A stretch of 34,120 bases of DNA, from contig DATGLS010000034.1 in assembly GCA_035293985.1 (NCBI GenBank), positions 1 to 34,120 of the forward strand, written 5' to 3'. This document shows, piece by piece, positions 7,917 to 15,198 of the stretch (the first letter of the stretch is position 1; every line of letters begins with the position of its first letter). Source of the DNA: JAVDCA01 sp035293985 (GTDB lineage Bacteria > Pseudomonadota > Alphaproteobacteria > Rhizobiales > Xanthobacteraceae). The position numbers and the translations under genes are program-made. Below the pieces are notes generated by a model. The model was not told the DNA's origin. It was given only the letters and a program-made list of their open reading frames with translations, and did no database searches.

Positions 7917-7943
7917 GCGCTGAATGGGCGCCGCCAAAATCTC

Positions 7944-8090
7944 CTCCTCATGGTGAGGAGCGAGGCCGCAGGCCTCGCGTCTCGAACCATGGCCAGGGAA
8001 GGCGGCGCCGTTTGCGTTCTCGGCTCACCCCTTGGAGACGCCTTTCTCCGCTCCGCGAGGAGAGGCTCCTCAGGATGAGGATTCTGTGAG
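7944..8090. repeat. Palindromic repeat element inside the ABC operon
   Basis: Two adjacent hairpins, CTCCTCA/TGAGGAG (7944-7960) and CGAGGCC/GGCCTCG (7961-7977), are followed by long-range pairs such as GCGTCTC (near 7977) with GAGACGC (near 8035) and distal 'GAGGCTCCTCAGGATGAGG'. This layout matches a dispersed repeat of Bradyrhizobium-type genomes. It splits the binding-protein gene from the second permease and could lower downstream expression or stabilise the upstream message. Confidence 0.65.
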
Positions 8091-8096
8091 GCAACC

Positions 8097-8981
8097 ATGG
8101 CGGCGCTCGCTCGCGCACAAGCCCTCGCTGACGAAAAGCCCACCTCGCTGCTCTCGGCCGCGACGCTGGTCGGGCCGGCGACCGTGTATGTCGCCGCCGG
8201 CGTGCTGCTGCCGCTCGCGATCCTGCTGCGCTACAGCTTCAACAAGTTCGATCCGCGCCTCATGATGGTGGACGCGTTCTCGTTCGCGAACTACGTGAAG
8301 TTCGTGTCCGACCCTTATTACACCGGCGTGCTGTGGACGACGCTGCGCGTGGCGATTCTCTGCACCGCCATCTGCCTGGTGATGGGGCTGCCGCTCGCCT
8401 ATGTGCTGGCGCGCACCCGGACGCGGTTCAAGAACGTGCTGATCATGCTGGTGGTGTTGCCGTTGTTCGTCGGCAATGCCGTGCGCGCGGCCGGATGGAT
8501 GGTGCTGTTCGGCTCCAAGGGCTTTCTCAACGTCACGCTGATGCAGCTCGGCGTCATCACGCAACCGCTGACCATCATGTACACCGAGACCGCGGTCGTC
8601 GCCGGAATCGTCACCATCAACCTGTCCTACATGGTGCTGACGCTGCAGAGCGTGATCGAGGGGATCGATCGCAGCCTGGAGGAGGCGGCCTTCAGCCTCG
8701 GCGCCGGACCGATGACGATGTTTCGTCGCGTGCTCTGGCCGATGGCGCTGCCCGGCATCCTGGCAGGCACGATCCTGACGCTGATATTGAGCATGAACGC
8801 CTATGCGACGCCGGTGCTGCTGGGCGGGCCCACGTTCAAGATGATGGGCCCGCTGGTCTATGGGCAATTCCAGCTCAACAACTGGCCGTTCGGCGCCTCG
8901 GCCGCGTTCATCCTCATGGGCGCAACGCTGGCCCTGACGGCGACGGCAAATATCCTGATCCAGCGCCGCTATCGAAGGTGA
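8097..8981 (+). CDS. ABC transporter permease, PotB-like
   Basis: A 294-residue permease, partner of the PotC-like protein at 4924. It begins with a cytoplasmic tail, a first membrane span (ATVYVAAGVLLPLAILLRYSF), five further hydrophobic segments and the EAA loop 'LEEAAFSLGAGPMTMFRRVLWPMALPGI'. The ATG at 8097 is the first sensible start; the repeat ends a few bases before it and no clear Shine-Dalgarno is seen. PotB-type permeases usually sit beside PotC, so its separation by the ATPase, binding protein and a 150-bp repeat is slightly unusual, but gene count and types make one complete importer. Confidence 0.92.
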   Translation: MAALARAQALADEKPTSLLSAATLVGPATVYVAAGVLLPLAILLRYSFNKFDPRLMMVDAFSFANYVKFVSDPYYTGVLWTTLRVAILCTAICLVMGLPLAYVLARTRTRFKNVLIMLVVLPLFVGNAVRAAGWMVLFGSKGFLNVTLMQLGVITQPLTIMYTETAVVAGIVTINLSYMVLTLQSVIEGIDRSLEEAAFSLGAGPMTMFRRVLWPMALPGILAGTILTLILSMNAYATPVLLGGPTFKMMGPLVYGQFQLNNWPFGASAAFILMGATLALTATANILIQRRYRR

Positions 8982-9019
8982 CGATTGAAGCGGCTCCGCA
9001 TGAGGTAGGCGCTGCAAAG

Positions 9020-9511
9020 TCATTGATGGTCGCAACGCATTGCTTGCCGCTCGCCGCGCGCGTCATCTCGGGGCACCGCGAGGTCAAATGTGATGTTGTC
9101 GCAAAGCGCCTCAGATGAGCAGGCGCCGAGCTCGACAGTCACGTGTCGACCGATGACGTCGCCTCGGGCCATTAGCTCGACTTGAAGAGGCAAAGAAAAA
9201 TACCGACCCTCTCCGTTCACGACCTTCGGAAATCTTTCGGACCACAGTTGGATGTCTTTTTTGGGAACCCTGAACTCAATACCGTATTCAGCGGATATCT
9301 TATGGGTTGCGTCGGCATCTATGCAAAAAACAGAACGATCGTGTAAATGGTGCACCGTTATTGAAACGCCCCCGCGCTGCACCGAGCCGGCATTCCGCGG
9401 CTGAGCCCCAGCCGGTGGCGCCGCTACGGCGATGGTGGCGCCGAGGAGGAGGAAGTGGAAAAGATGGGAGTCTACATTTGACATACTGATCGTTCGGGGG
9501 CAGTTTTTCAT
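9020..9511 (-). CDS. Hypothetical secreted protein
   Basis: A protein of about 163 residues with no family I recognise. From the ATG at 9511 (MKNCPRTISMSN...) it has a positively charged start, a hydrophobic core (FHFLLLGATIAVAAPP) and an AGAQ cleavage site, so export is likely; a shorter start at 9484 would lose the positive charges, and one at 9535 overlaps the divergent gene. The mature part is mostly beta-like, with three Cys (VFCID, GACSSEALCDN) that could form a disulfide. Base composition here is visibly richer in A/T than the flanking genes, hinting at a foreign origin. No ribosome-binding site is evident, so the exact start is uncertain. Confidence 0.55.
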   Translation of the reverse strand: MKNCPRTISMSNVDSHLFHFLLLGATIAVAAPPAGAQPRNAGSVQRGGVSITVHHLHDRSVFCIDADATHKISAEYGIEFRVPKKDIQLWSERFPKVVNGEGRYFSLPLQVELMARGDVIGRHVTVELGACSSEALCDNITFDLAVPRDDARGERQAMRCDHQ

Positions 9512-9537
9512 CAATGTTATTTTCGGGAGGGTCAATT

Positions 9538-9759
9538 ATGAGACACGTTATGCTGATCGCATTGGTACTCTCGCTCGCTGCCACCGTCCAGGCCGATGCA
9601 AAGAATATCACGGTCAAATCGTGGTGTCCTATAACTGGTGCCGTCGGCATCGGTCATGGAGGTACTTTCGAAGCAGCAAAAGATGCCGCGATCAAAGCTT
9701 GCCTCGATCACGGCGGCTTGGCGAAATGCTGTTATAAGTTTTTCCGTCAAGTTGGATGA
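9538..9759 (+). CDS. Small secreted cysteine-containing protein, DUF4189-like
   Basis: A 73-residue protein. GGGAGG at 9525-9530 sits seven bases before the ATG at 9538, which fixes the start. A signal peptide is clear (MRHVMLIALVLSLAATVQADA), leaving a mature domain of about 53 residues with four Cys. The pattern 'GAVGIGHGGTFEAAKDAAIKACLDHGGLAKCCY' resembles short DUF4189-type domains (aromatic/Gly start, 'EAAKxxAxxxC', Gly-Gly, Cys); I offer that as similarity, not proof. Its start lies 26 bases from the divergent secreted gene on the other strand, and both lie in the same A/T-richer patch. Confidence 0.65.
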   Translation: MRHVMLIALVLSLAATVQADAKNITVKSWCPITGAVGIGHGGTFEAAKDAAIKACLDHGGLAKCCYKFFRQVG

Positions 9760-9856
9760 TGCAGGCGGCATGGAATGGCACGGGCCGCACGCGACTTGTT
9801 AGGACCATTGCGGAACCGAAGCGATCTGGCGCGGAGATGGCGCGCCACGCTTACGT

Positions 9857-10798
9857 TCAGGTCGCGTGCAAGCCGTCGCCGAAAGGGTCGTCCGGGTCGC
9901 GGTGCAGCGTCGCCTCGCCGGTCACGTAGGCGCGGCCGGTGATACTCGGAATGATCGCGCCGGCTTCTCCGGTCCGGTAGCGCGCCGTGAACAGGCTGCC
10001 GATGATGCTCTCCTGCACCCAGGGCTCGCCGGGCGCGAGCTCGCCGGCGGCGGCGAGGCACGCGATCTTGGCGCTGGTGCCGGTGCCGCAGGGCGAGCGG
10101 TCGTAGGCGCCGCCGGGGCAGAGCACGAAATTGCGGCTATGCGCGCCCGGCCGGGTCGGCGGGCCATAAAATTCGATGTGATCGACCGGCGCGCCGTCGC
10201 GGCCCGTGATGCCTTGCCGCAGGAGTTCGCCCTTGAGGGCCCCGGCGATACGCGTGAGCTCGCCGATGTTGGCCACCGTGAGCGCAACCGGCGCCTCGCG
10301 GGCGCAGAAGAACCAGTTGCCGCCCCACGCCACGTCGCCCGAGAATCGGCCCACGCCGGGCACGTCGACGGTCGCATTCTCGCGAAAGCGATAGCTGGCG
10401 ACGTTCTCGATGGTCGCTTCGTTGCGCGATGTGAGCGCGACGCCGACCGCCCCGACCGGCGTTTCGATCCGGTGCTGGCCCGGCCCGATCCGCCCCATAT
10501 GCGCCAGCGTGACCGCGAGCCCGATCGTGCCGTGGCCGCACATGCCGATGTAGCCGACATTGTTGAAGAAGATCACGCCCGCGGTGCAGCTCTTGTCGTA
10601 CGGCTCGCACAGCAGCGCGCCGACGATCGCATCATAGCCGCGCGGCTCGTTCACGGCGCGGCTGCGATAGTGGTCGAACGCGTCGGCGAAGCGCTGGCGG
10701 CGCTCGGTCAGCGGGCCGGAGCCCAGCGGGGGGCCGCCGTCGACGATGACCCGTGTCGGCTCGCCTTCGGTGTGGCTGTCGATCACCCGCATCTGCAT
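9857..10798 (-). CDS. Proline racemase family; probable 4-hydroxyproline 2-epimerase
   Basis: A 313-residue enzyme of the proline racemase fold. Both catalytic cysteines are present: C87 in MCGHGTIG and C237 in RSPCGTGTSAK. That Cys/Cys pair indicates racemase or epimerase activity rather than the trans-3-hydroxyproline dehydratase type, where one Cys is Thr or Ser. The opening MRVIDSHTEGEPTRV and the WVQESIIGS segment fit hydroxyproline epimerases, which convert trans-4-hydroxy-L-proline to cis-4-hydroxy-D-proline in the cytoplasm. Its ATG shares one base with the stop of the DapA-like gene upstream (TAATG), so the two are translationally coupled; a second ATG at 10792 is also possible. No D-hydroxyproline dehydrogenase or semialdehyde dehydrogenase is nearby, so the full pathway is not shown here. 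Confidence 0.85.
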   Translation of the reverse strand: MQMRVIDSHTEGEPTRVIVDGGPPLGSGPLTERRQRFADAFDHYRSRAVNEPRGYDAIVGALLCEPYDKSCTAGVIFFNNVGYIGMCGHGTIGLAVTLAHMGRIGPGQHRIETPVGAVGVALTSRNEATIENVASYRFRENATVDVPGVGRFSGDVAWGGNWFFCAREAPVALTVANIGELTRIAGALKGELLRQGITGRDGAPVDHIEFYGPPTRPGAHSRNFVLCPGGAYDRSPCGTGTSAKIACLAAAGELAPGEPWVQESIIGSLFTARYRTGEAGAIIPSITGRAYVTGEATLHRDPDDPFGDGLHAT

Positions 10799-11739
10799 TA
10801 TCCAACCGTCTTCGACCAGTCGCTGTACCAGGACTTGAACAGCTTCAGCTGGTCCTCGGCGTAACGTTTTTGGCTCCCCGACAAGGCGTCGGTCGGGCAG
10901 AAATGCAGCTCGTACTCGGGATTGCCTTCGAGCACCATCAGGTGCTTGTAGAACAGCACGAGGTCGGGCCCTTCGTCGAACGATGACAGAATGCCGAGCG
11001 CGCGCTCGAGCTCCTCCGCCTGCCGCCTTGCGGTTACATCCCCGGCCACGGCCTTCCGACACAGCGCTTCCAGCAGCAGCACCTCCCGCGGGAGCGCATT
11101 GCCGACCCCCGTGATGGCGCCCACGGCGCCGCAGTTCACGTAGCCGTGCACCACCTGCGTGTCGACGCCGATCGTCAGCATCACGTCGGGATCGGCCCCG
11201 CGGATATGCTCGGCGGCATAGCGCAACGGCCCGGCGCCGCCGAACTCCTTGAAGCCGACGAGGTTCTTGTATTTGCGCCGCAGCTCGAAAAAGAGGTCGG
11301 CCCGGGTCTCGAAACCATAATAATGACTGTTGTAGATGACCGACGGCAAGCCGTCGGCTGCTTCCAGCACCGCCTCGAAATGGGCGCGCTGCGCCGCGGC
11401 CGAGGAGCCGCGCGACAGCACGCGCGGGATGATCATCAGCCCCGCGGCGCCGACTTTCTCGGCATGCGCCGCGAACGCGGCGGCGCGCATCGGGCTCTGC
11501 GCGCCGGTGCCGACGATGACCGGCAGGCCCGCCTGCACCAGCCGCTCGACGCCTTCTTTGCGCTGCTCATCGGAGAGCAGCGGCCAGTCGCCCATGGAGC
11601 CGCAATAGACCACCGCCGACATGCCGAGGCCGACGAGCTCCTTGCCTTTGTGCACAAGTGCGTCGAAGTCCGGTTCGCGCCGCGCGGTGCACGGCGTCAT
11701 CAGCGCCGGAATGATGCCGGTGAAGATGGTCGACGTCAT
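10798..11739 (-). CDS. Dihydrodipicolinate synthase (DapA) family lyase/deaminase
   Basis: A 313-residue class I aldolase-fold enzyme. The Schiff-base lysine is K164 (VGFKEFGG) and the conserved tyrosine Y136 (VIYNSHYYG). The usual GTTGE motif of true DapA is replaced by CGSMGDWPLL, so lysine biosynthesis is unlikely. In hydroxyproline catabolism a DapA-family enzyme, 1-pyrroline-4-hydroxy-2-carboxylate deaminase, acts two steps after the epimerase, and this gene overlaps an epimerase-type gene by one base, so that role is the leading guess. The start ATG at 11739 gives MTSTIFTGIIPALMTP, a standard N-terminus for the family. N-acetylneuraminate lyase or another keto-acid aldolase cannot be excluded. 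Confidence 0.85.
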   Translation of the reverse strand: MTSTIFTGIIPALMTPCTARREPDFDALVHKGKELVGLGMSAVVYCGSMGDWPLLSDEQRKEGVERLVQAGLPVIVGTGAQSPMRAAAFAAHAEKVGAAGLMIIPRVLSRGSSAAAQRAHFEAVLEAADGLPSVIYNSHYYGFETRADLFFELRRKYKNLVGFKEFGGAGPLRYAAEHIRGADPDVMLTIGVDTQVVHGYVNCGAVGAITGVGNALPREVLLLEALCRKAVAGDVTARRQAEELERALGILSSFDEGPDLVLFYKHLMVLEGNPEYELHFCPTDALSGSQKRYAEDQLKLFKSWYSDWSKTVG

Positions 11740-11849
11740 GGCTATCCCGAATATCGGCAGGGCCAGCGTACTTCAAGACGCCACCGTGCGGCAGTGGCCG
11801 CGTCATCACGCGCAGGAGTAGCCTGAACCCGCGGCCCGCGCGCCTGCCG

Positions 11850-12794
11850 CTACTCCGCGACGAGGCGGGCGATGATGTCGCGCGCCTCGCGGCCTTCCGG
11901 CGTCGGCAGCAGGGCGTAGTTGTGCGGAAGTCCGCTGCGCACGTACATCTCGATCGGCACGCCGGCGCGGGCAGCCTTGTGCGACAGTGCGACGCTGTCC
12001 GGATAGAAGAGATCGAAGGTGCTGGTGAAAACCGTCATCGCCGGCAAATCGTGCAAATTGCCGTTCAACGGACTGACGAACGGATGGGCAATCTCGAGAC
12101 CGCCCGCATAGAGGCGCATGGCCTCGGCAAGGCCGGGAATGTCCTGCATCACGTCGTTGGCCGCGATTGCCGCCTGCTCGCTGTAGTCCATCGTTGCATC
12201 GAGCGCGGGTGAAATCAGGACCAGCCCCTTCGGCCGGGAAAATCCCCCGTCGCGCAGCCATTGCGTTGCCGCCAGGGCGAGGCCGGCGCCGGCGGAGTTG
12301 CCGATGACCGTCACATTCTCCGGGCCGAGCGTCTCCAGCACCTCCCGCAACAGTCGTCCGGCGGCCGGCACGACATCCGCCGCCGTGCCCCGCGGGGCGA
12401 GCGGATAGATCGGGACGACGCAGTGCGCATGCGCCCGAGCCGTCAGATAATCGACGAAGCGCCAATGCGTACGGACGATCTCATTGATGTAGCCGCCGCC
12501 GTGCAGGAAGACGACGTGGCGGTGTGCGGCGCGGCCGTCCCTCGGCTCGACGTGATAGACCGGCCAGCCCTCGGCGGCGCGCAGAGTCGCCTTGACGCCG
12601 CGCCGCATTCCGCTCGGGCGATGCGACGCCGGCCGCCGCGCCAATCTGCGCAGGCGCGCATGGACCGCCGAGGCGGAGGCCCACTGCCGCCTGCGGCCGA
12701 CCATTCGTATCAGTGCGTCGAGGAGGCGGCTCCACAGGCTCGGCGTATCGTCCACCCACACGACGTGCGGAAGATGTGCGCTGTGCTCGGTCAT
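11850..12794 (-). CDS. Alpha/beta hydrolase, hormone-sensitive-lipase (family IV) type
   Basis: A 314-residue esterase. The oxyanion motif HGGG (98-101), nucleophile elbow GNSAG (S167), acid region (FTSTFDLFYPDS) and His (SGLPHNY) identify the HSL family, which hydrolyses short acyl esters. No signal peptide is present; the N-terminal 60 residues are Arg-rich and probably form the cap. It is divergently transcribed from a TetR regulator gene 60 bases away, with a near-perfect palindrome in between, so it is very likely that regulator's target. The natural substrate is unknown. Confidence 0.9.
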   Translation of the reverse strand: MTEHSAHLPHVVWVDDTPSLWSRLLDALIRMVGRRRQWASASAVHARLRRLARRPASHRPSGMRRGVKATLRAAEGWPVYHVEPRDGRAAHRHVVFLHGGGYINEIVRTHWRFVDYLTARAHAHCVVPIYPLAPRGTAADVVPAAGRLLREVLETLGPENVTVIGNSAGAGLALAATQWLRDGGFSRPKGLVLISPALDATMDYSEQAAIAANDVMQDIPGLAEAMRLYAGGLEIAHPFVSPLNGNLHDLPAMTVFTSTFDLFYPDSVALSHKAARAGVPIEMYVRSGLPHNYALLPTPEGREARDIIARLVAE

Positions 12795-12803
12795 GTGGAC
12801 AAT

Positions 12804-12825
12804 AATGTGAGCGATCGCTTACATT
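12804..12825. promoter_or_regulatory. Near-perfect 22-bp palindrome, probable TetR operator
   Basis: AATGTGAGCGA (12804-12814) faces TCGCTTACATT (12815-12825) with a single mismatch. The core GTRAGCGATCGCTTAC is a common TetR-type operator pattern. It lies between the divergent esterase and TetR genes, where it can control both. Confidence 0.8.
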
Positions 12826-12854
12826 GTCTACTCGCATTCCCCGCGAGGCGACCG

Positions 12855-13508
12855 ATGCCGCAGCGAAAGCCGACCAGGTCGAGAAAACCGCCGACCAAAC
12901 CGAGAAAATCGGCATCGCAGGCGCGTTCGCGCCTGACCGTGGATGCGCTGCTCGAGGCGACTGCTCGCATTCTGGTCAAGGAAGGCTACGATCGCGCCAG
13001 CACGAACAAGATCGCGATGACTGCCGGGGTCAGCATCGGCTCGCTCTACCAGTACTTCCCGAGCAAGGAAGCGCTGGTGAGCGCCGTCGTCGACCGTCAC
13101 ACGCGGGAGATGGCCGGCGAGGTTCGCGAGGCGCTCGACCGGATGGCATCATGGCCGGTGGAAACCGCCGCTCGTGCGCTCATTGCCGCCATGATCGAAG
13201 CGCACCGCGTTGCGCCCCAGCTGCACCGAATTCTCGAGGAGCAGGTACCGCGCGTCGGACGCCTCGAAAATATCAAGGCTCTCGATCGTGAAATCCATGC
13301 AGCGGTCCGCGCATATCTGGCGACGCATGCCAACGAGCATCGCGCCGATGATCATGATCTGGCCGCCTTCGTCTGTGTCACCGCGGTCGAGGCCTTGACG
13401 CATGCGGCAGTCCTGCAGCGACCCGAGCTCCTCTCGCGCGAGCGCGCAGGCATGTTCATCGACGAGGTCACGCGGCTGATCGTGGGCTATCTGCAACCGA
13501 AGCGATGA
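12855..13508 (+). CDS. TetR family transcriptional regulator
   Basis: A 217-residue regulator. A very basic N-terminal arm (MPQRKPTRSRKPPTKPRKSA) precedes the HTH domain, with 'TNKIAMTAGVSIGSLYQYFPSKEAL' at about 50-74, the classic TetR recognition helix and following YxYF block. The C-terminal part (VETAARALIAAMIEAH onward) is the ligand-binding dimer domain. The open frame extends far upstream, but the ATG at 12855 is the only one leaving a sensible regulator and clear of the operator palindrome at 12804-12825. It probably represses itself and the divergent esterase gene. Confidence 0.92.
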   Translation: MPQRKPTRSRKPPTKPRKSASQARSRLTVDALLEATARILVKEGYDRASTNKIAMTAGVSIGSLYQYFPSKEALVSAVVDRHTREMAGEVREALDRMASWPVETAARALIAAMIEAHRVAPQLHRILEEQVPRVGRLENIKALDREIHAAVRAYLATHANEHRADDHDLAAFVCVTAVEALTHAAVLQRPELLSRERAGMFIDEVTRLIVGYLQPKR

Positions 13509-13576
13509 TCCAGCGAGCCGGCCCCGGCCTCCGAACAAGTCCAAGTTTAGAGCCCTTTCCGCTGGCTCTGCCTCGT

Positions 13577-13670
13577 GCCCGCGCCAGTCGCGGGCTTCCC
13601 GCTTGGGCACGCACAATGGCCGGACGCACAATGGGCGCAAGCGGGATGGCCGCGGCAAGCCCGGCCATGA
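13577..13670. repeat. Hairpin plus GGCCGSG...CCCGGCCATG repeat between convergent genes
   Basis: GCCCGCG/CGCGGGC (13577-13583 and 13589-13595) forms a tight stem, and 13641-13670 holds 'GCGGGATGGCCGCGGCAAGC' then CCGGCCATGA, one of three related repeats in the window (also 20637-20667 and 26425-26456). The stems may end both convergent transcripts, although no T-run follows. Nothing else is seen in 13509-13704. Confidence 0.55.
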
Positions 13671-13704
13671 CCCCGAGTCGATGAATCGTGACCGGGAAAA
13701 TGCC

Positions 13705-14022
13705 CTAGCGCGGGAATTCCCACAGCGTCGTGTAGTTCATCACCGGCCGTTCGAACGTGGCGCCCTTGGCGACGAACTCCCGTCCCAGGTCGAGCATGGG
13801 CTGGTATGCATCGAGCTGCTTGGCGTGCTCCAGGCTCGTCCAAAAGCTGACGTTGTTGAGCGACGAGGTCTCCTCGTCGGCGCCCGCGTAAAAACGGATG
13901 AACCCGGGCATCTTGCTGATGCCCGGCTCGAGCGGCGCCAAGGAATCCATCATCATCTGGCGTAGCGTGGCGAAATCCTCGCGCTTGCAACGCAAGATCG
14001 AGACACGAACGACGGGCGACAT
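13705..14022 (-). CDS. Dimeric alpha/beta-barrel protein, antibiotic-biosynthesis-monooxygenase-like
   Basis: A 105-residue protein with the beta-alpha-beta-beta-alpha-beta pattern of the ABM/dimeric ferredoxin-like fold: strand VVRVSILRC, helix DFATLRQMMM, strand 'MPGFIRFYAGADEE', strand SLNNVSFWTSLEHAKQLD and a final helix/strand. Such proteins are usually small dimers acting as monooxygenases or ligand binders; no catalytic residue can be assigned. It lies 46 bases downstream of the exported hydrolase on the same strand, so the two are probably co-transcribed. Its function is not recognisable beyond the fold. Confidence 0.7.
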   Translation of the reverse strand: MSPVVRVSILRCKREDFATLRQMMMDSLAPLEPGISKMPGFIRFYAGADEETSSLNNVSFWTSLEHAKQLDAYQPMLDLGREFVAKGATFERPVMNYTTLWEFPR

Positions 14023-14068
14023 CGCACCTCCGCGGGTTCAAACCGGATGACGGGCAGCGCTTGTCCGC

Positions 14069-15028
14069 TCACGCCTTGAGCCGGCGGGCGATGAACGCCT
14101 TGACGGTCTCGCGCGCCTTTTCGGTCTGCGGACCTTCCTTGGCGACCCATTCGTGCTCGGAATTCGCGAACAGGTGAAACTCGATATCGCCGCCGGCGGC
14201 CTTGTAGGTTTTGACGAATTTCTCCTGCGCCTCCGGCAGCACGTTGTCGTCGAGCGCGCCTTGCATGACGAGGAGGGGCACCAGCGTGACCTTCTCCTCG
14301 CGCTCGAGGATCTCTTGCGGGTTGGCTTCGTGGATCGTCTCGAACGGGTTGAAGAACGTGGTGTTGTTCTTGATCATGCCCTCGCGGTGCCGGTTCACGG
14401 CGTTCTGATATCGCGCGAAGGTGTTGCTGATCGGCGAGCGCGTCGCCACCCAGGCGACGGCGGCGTCGATGTTCGGCGCGTCGGTTAGCGGGATCGCGTT
14501 GTAGCGCGGGTCCTTCGGTCGCATCCCGAGCAGCTCCGCGACATGGCCGCCGCTCGAGGAGCCATAGACGCCGAGCCTGCTGACGTCGCCGTCCCACGTC
14601 GCCGCCTTGTGCTTGAGCCAGCGCACGCCGTAGTTCGCATCCTGGACGCAGGCCGGGTAGGGCGCCTCGGGCGCGAGCGTCATATCGATGGCGACGACCA
14701 GGAGGCCGCTGGCCGCGAGCGCGCGGTCCATCGGCTCCTCGGCATGGCGATCCTTGTGATTCCAGGCGCCGCCGTGCAGATCGAGAACCGTCGGGAAGGG
14801 GCCGGGCCCTTTCGGCCGGTAGATGCGCGCCATCAGCATGCGGCCCTTGCTGTTGCGGCGAAACTCGACGTCGCTGACGTCGAGATCGAATTTGCCGCTG
14901 GGATCGTATGCCGCGGCGGCAGCCGCTCGCGCGGCGCTCGGGATCATCGTGGCCGCCGGAATGCCTGCAGCGCCTGCGGCAGCCATCAGCTTGAGCGCGT
15001 CGCGCCGGTCGAATGTCCTGTCCGTCAA
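14069..15028 (-). CDS. Tat-exported alpha/beta hydrolase (BD-FAE/esterase-like)
   Basis: A 319-residue exported hydrolase. The start is a TTG at 15028, since AGGAGG lies five bases upstream and it yields a clean twin-arginine signal (MTDRTFDRRDALKLMAAAGA, cleavage after an Ala-rich stretch near residue 35); longer frames have no comparable site. Domain motifs are the oxyanion region LHGGAWN (85-90), nucleophile GSSSG (S158), acid QGALDDN (D260 or D261) and His ANSEHEW (H292). These fit acetylesterase or feruloyl-esterase-like BD-FAE hydrolases acting on esters in the periplasm. The next gene downstream is an ABM-like protein. Confidence 0.88.
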   Translation of the reverse strand: MTDRTFDRRDALKLMAAAGAAGIPAATMIPSAARAAAAAAYDPSGKFDLDVSDVEFRRNSKGRMLMARIYRPKGPGPFPTVLDLHGGAWNHKDRHAEEPMDRALAASGLLVVAIDMTLAPEAPYPACVQDANYGVRWLKHKAATWDGDVSRLGVYGSSSGGHVAELLGMRPKDPRYNAIPLTDAPNIDAAVAWVATRSPISNTFARYQNAVNRHREGMIKNNTTFFNPFETIHEANPQEILEREEKVTLVPLLVMQGALDDNVLPEAQEKFVKTYKAAGGDIEFHLFANSEHEWVAKEGPQTEKARETVKAFIARRLKA

Positions 15029-15198
15029 TACTGCCTCCTGTCGTGCGGGCTGTTGTGCCCGACGATAGCCGATCTGGCAGGGCGCCGCAGCTACGCCCTG
15101 CGTGGTCCGACGGAGAGAAGAATCCCGCCACACTTGTCACTCACGCGGTCCGGCCGGTGATCGCTATGTCTATTGGAGAAAACGACAGGAGAGGCACC

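Noticed and set aside
5975..8089. Very long plus-strand frame through ATPase and binding protein
   Set aside because: Arg/Ala/Gly-rich shadow in another frame, spanning two real genes.
15134..15170. ECF41 promoter before the DUF899 gene
   Set aside because: TTGTCAC is present, but no CGTC-like -10 lies 16-17 bases later, so I mention it only as a half-site.
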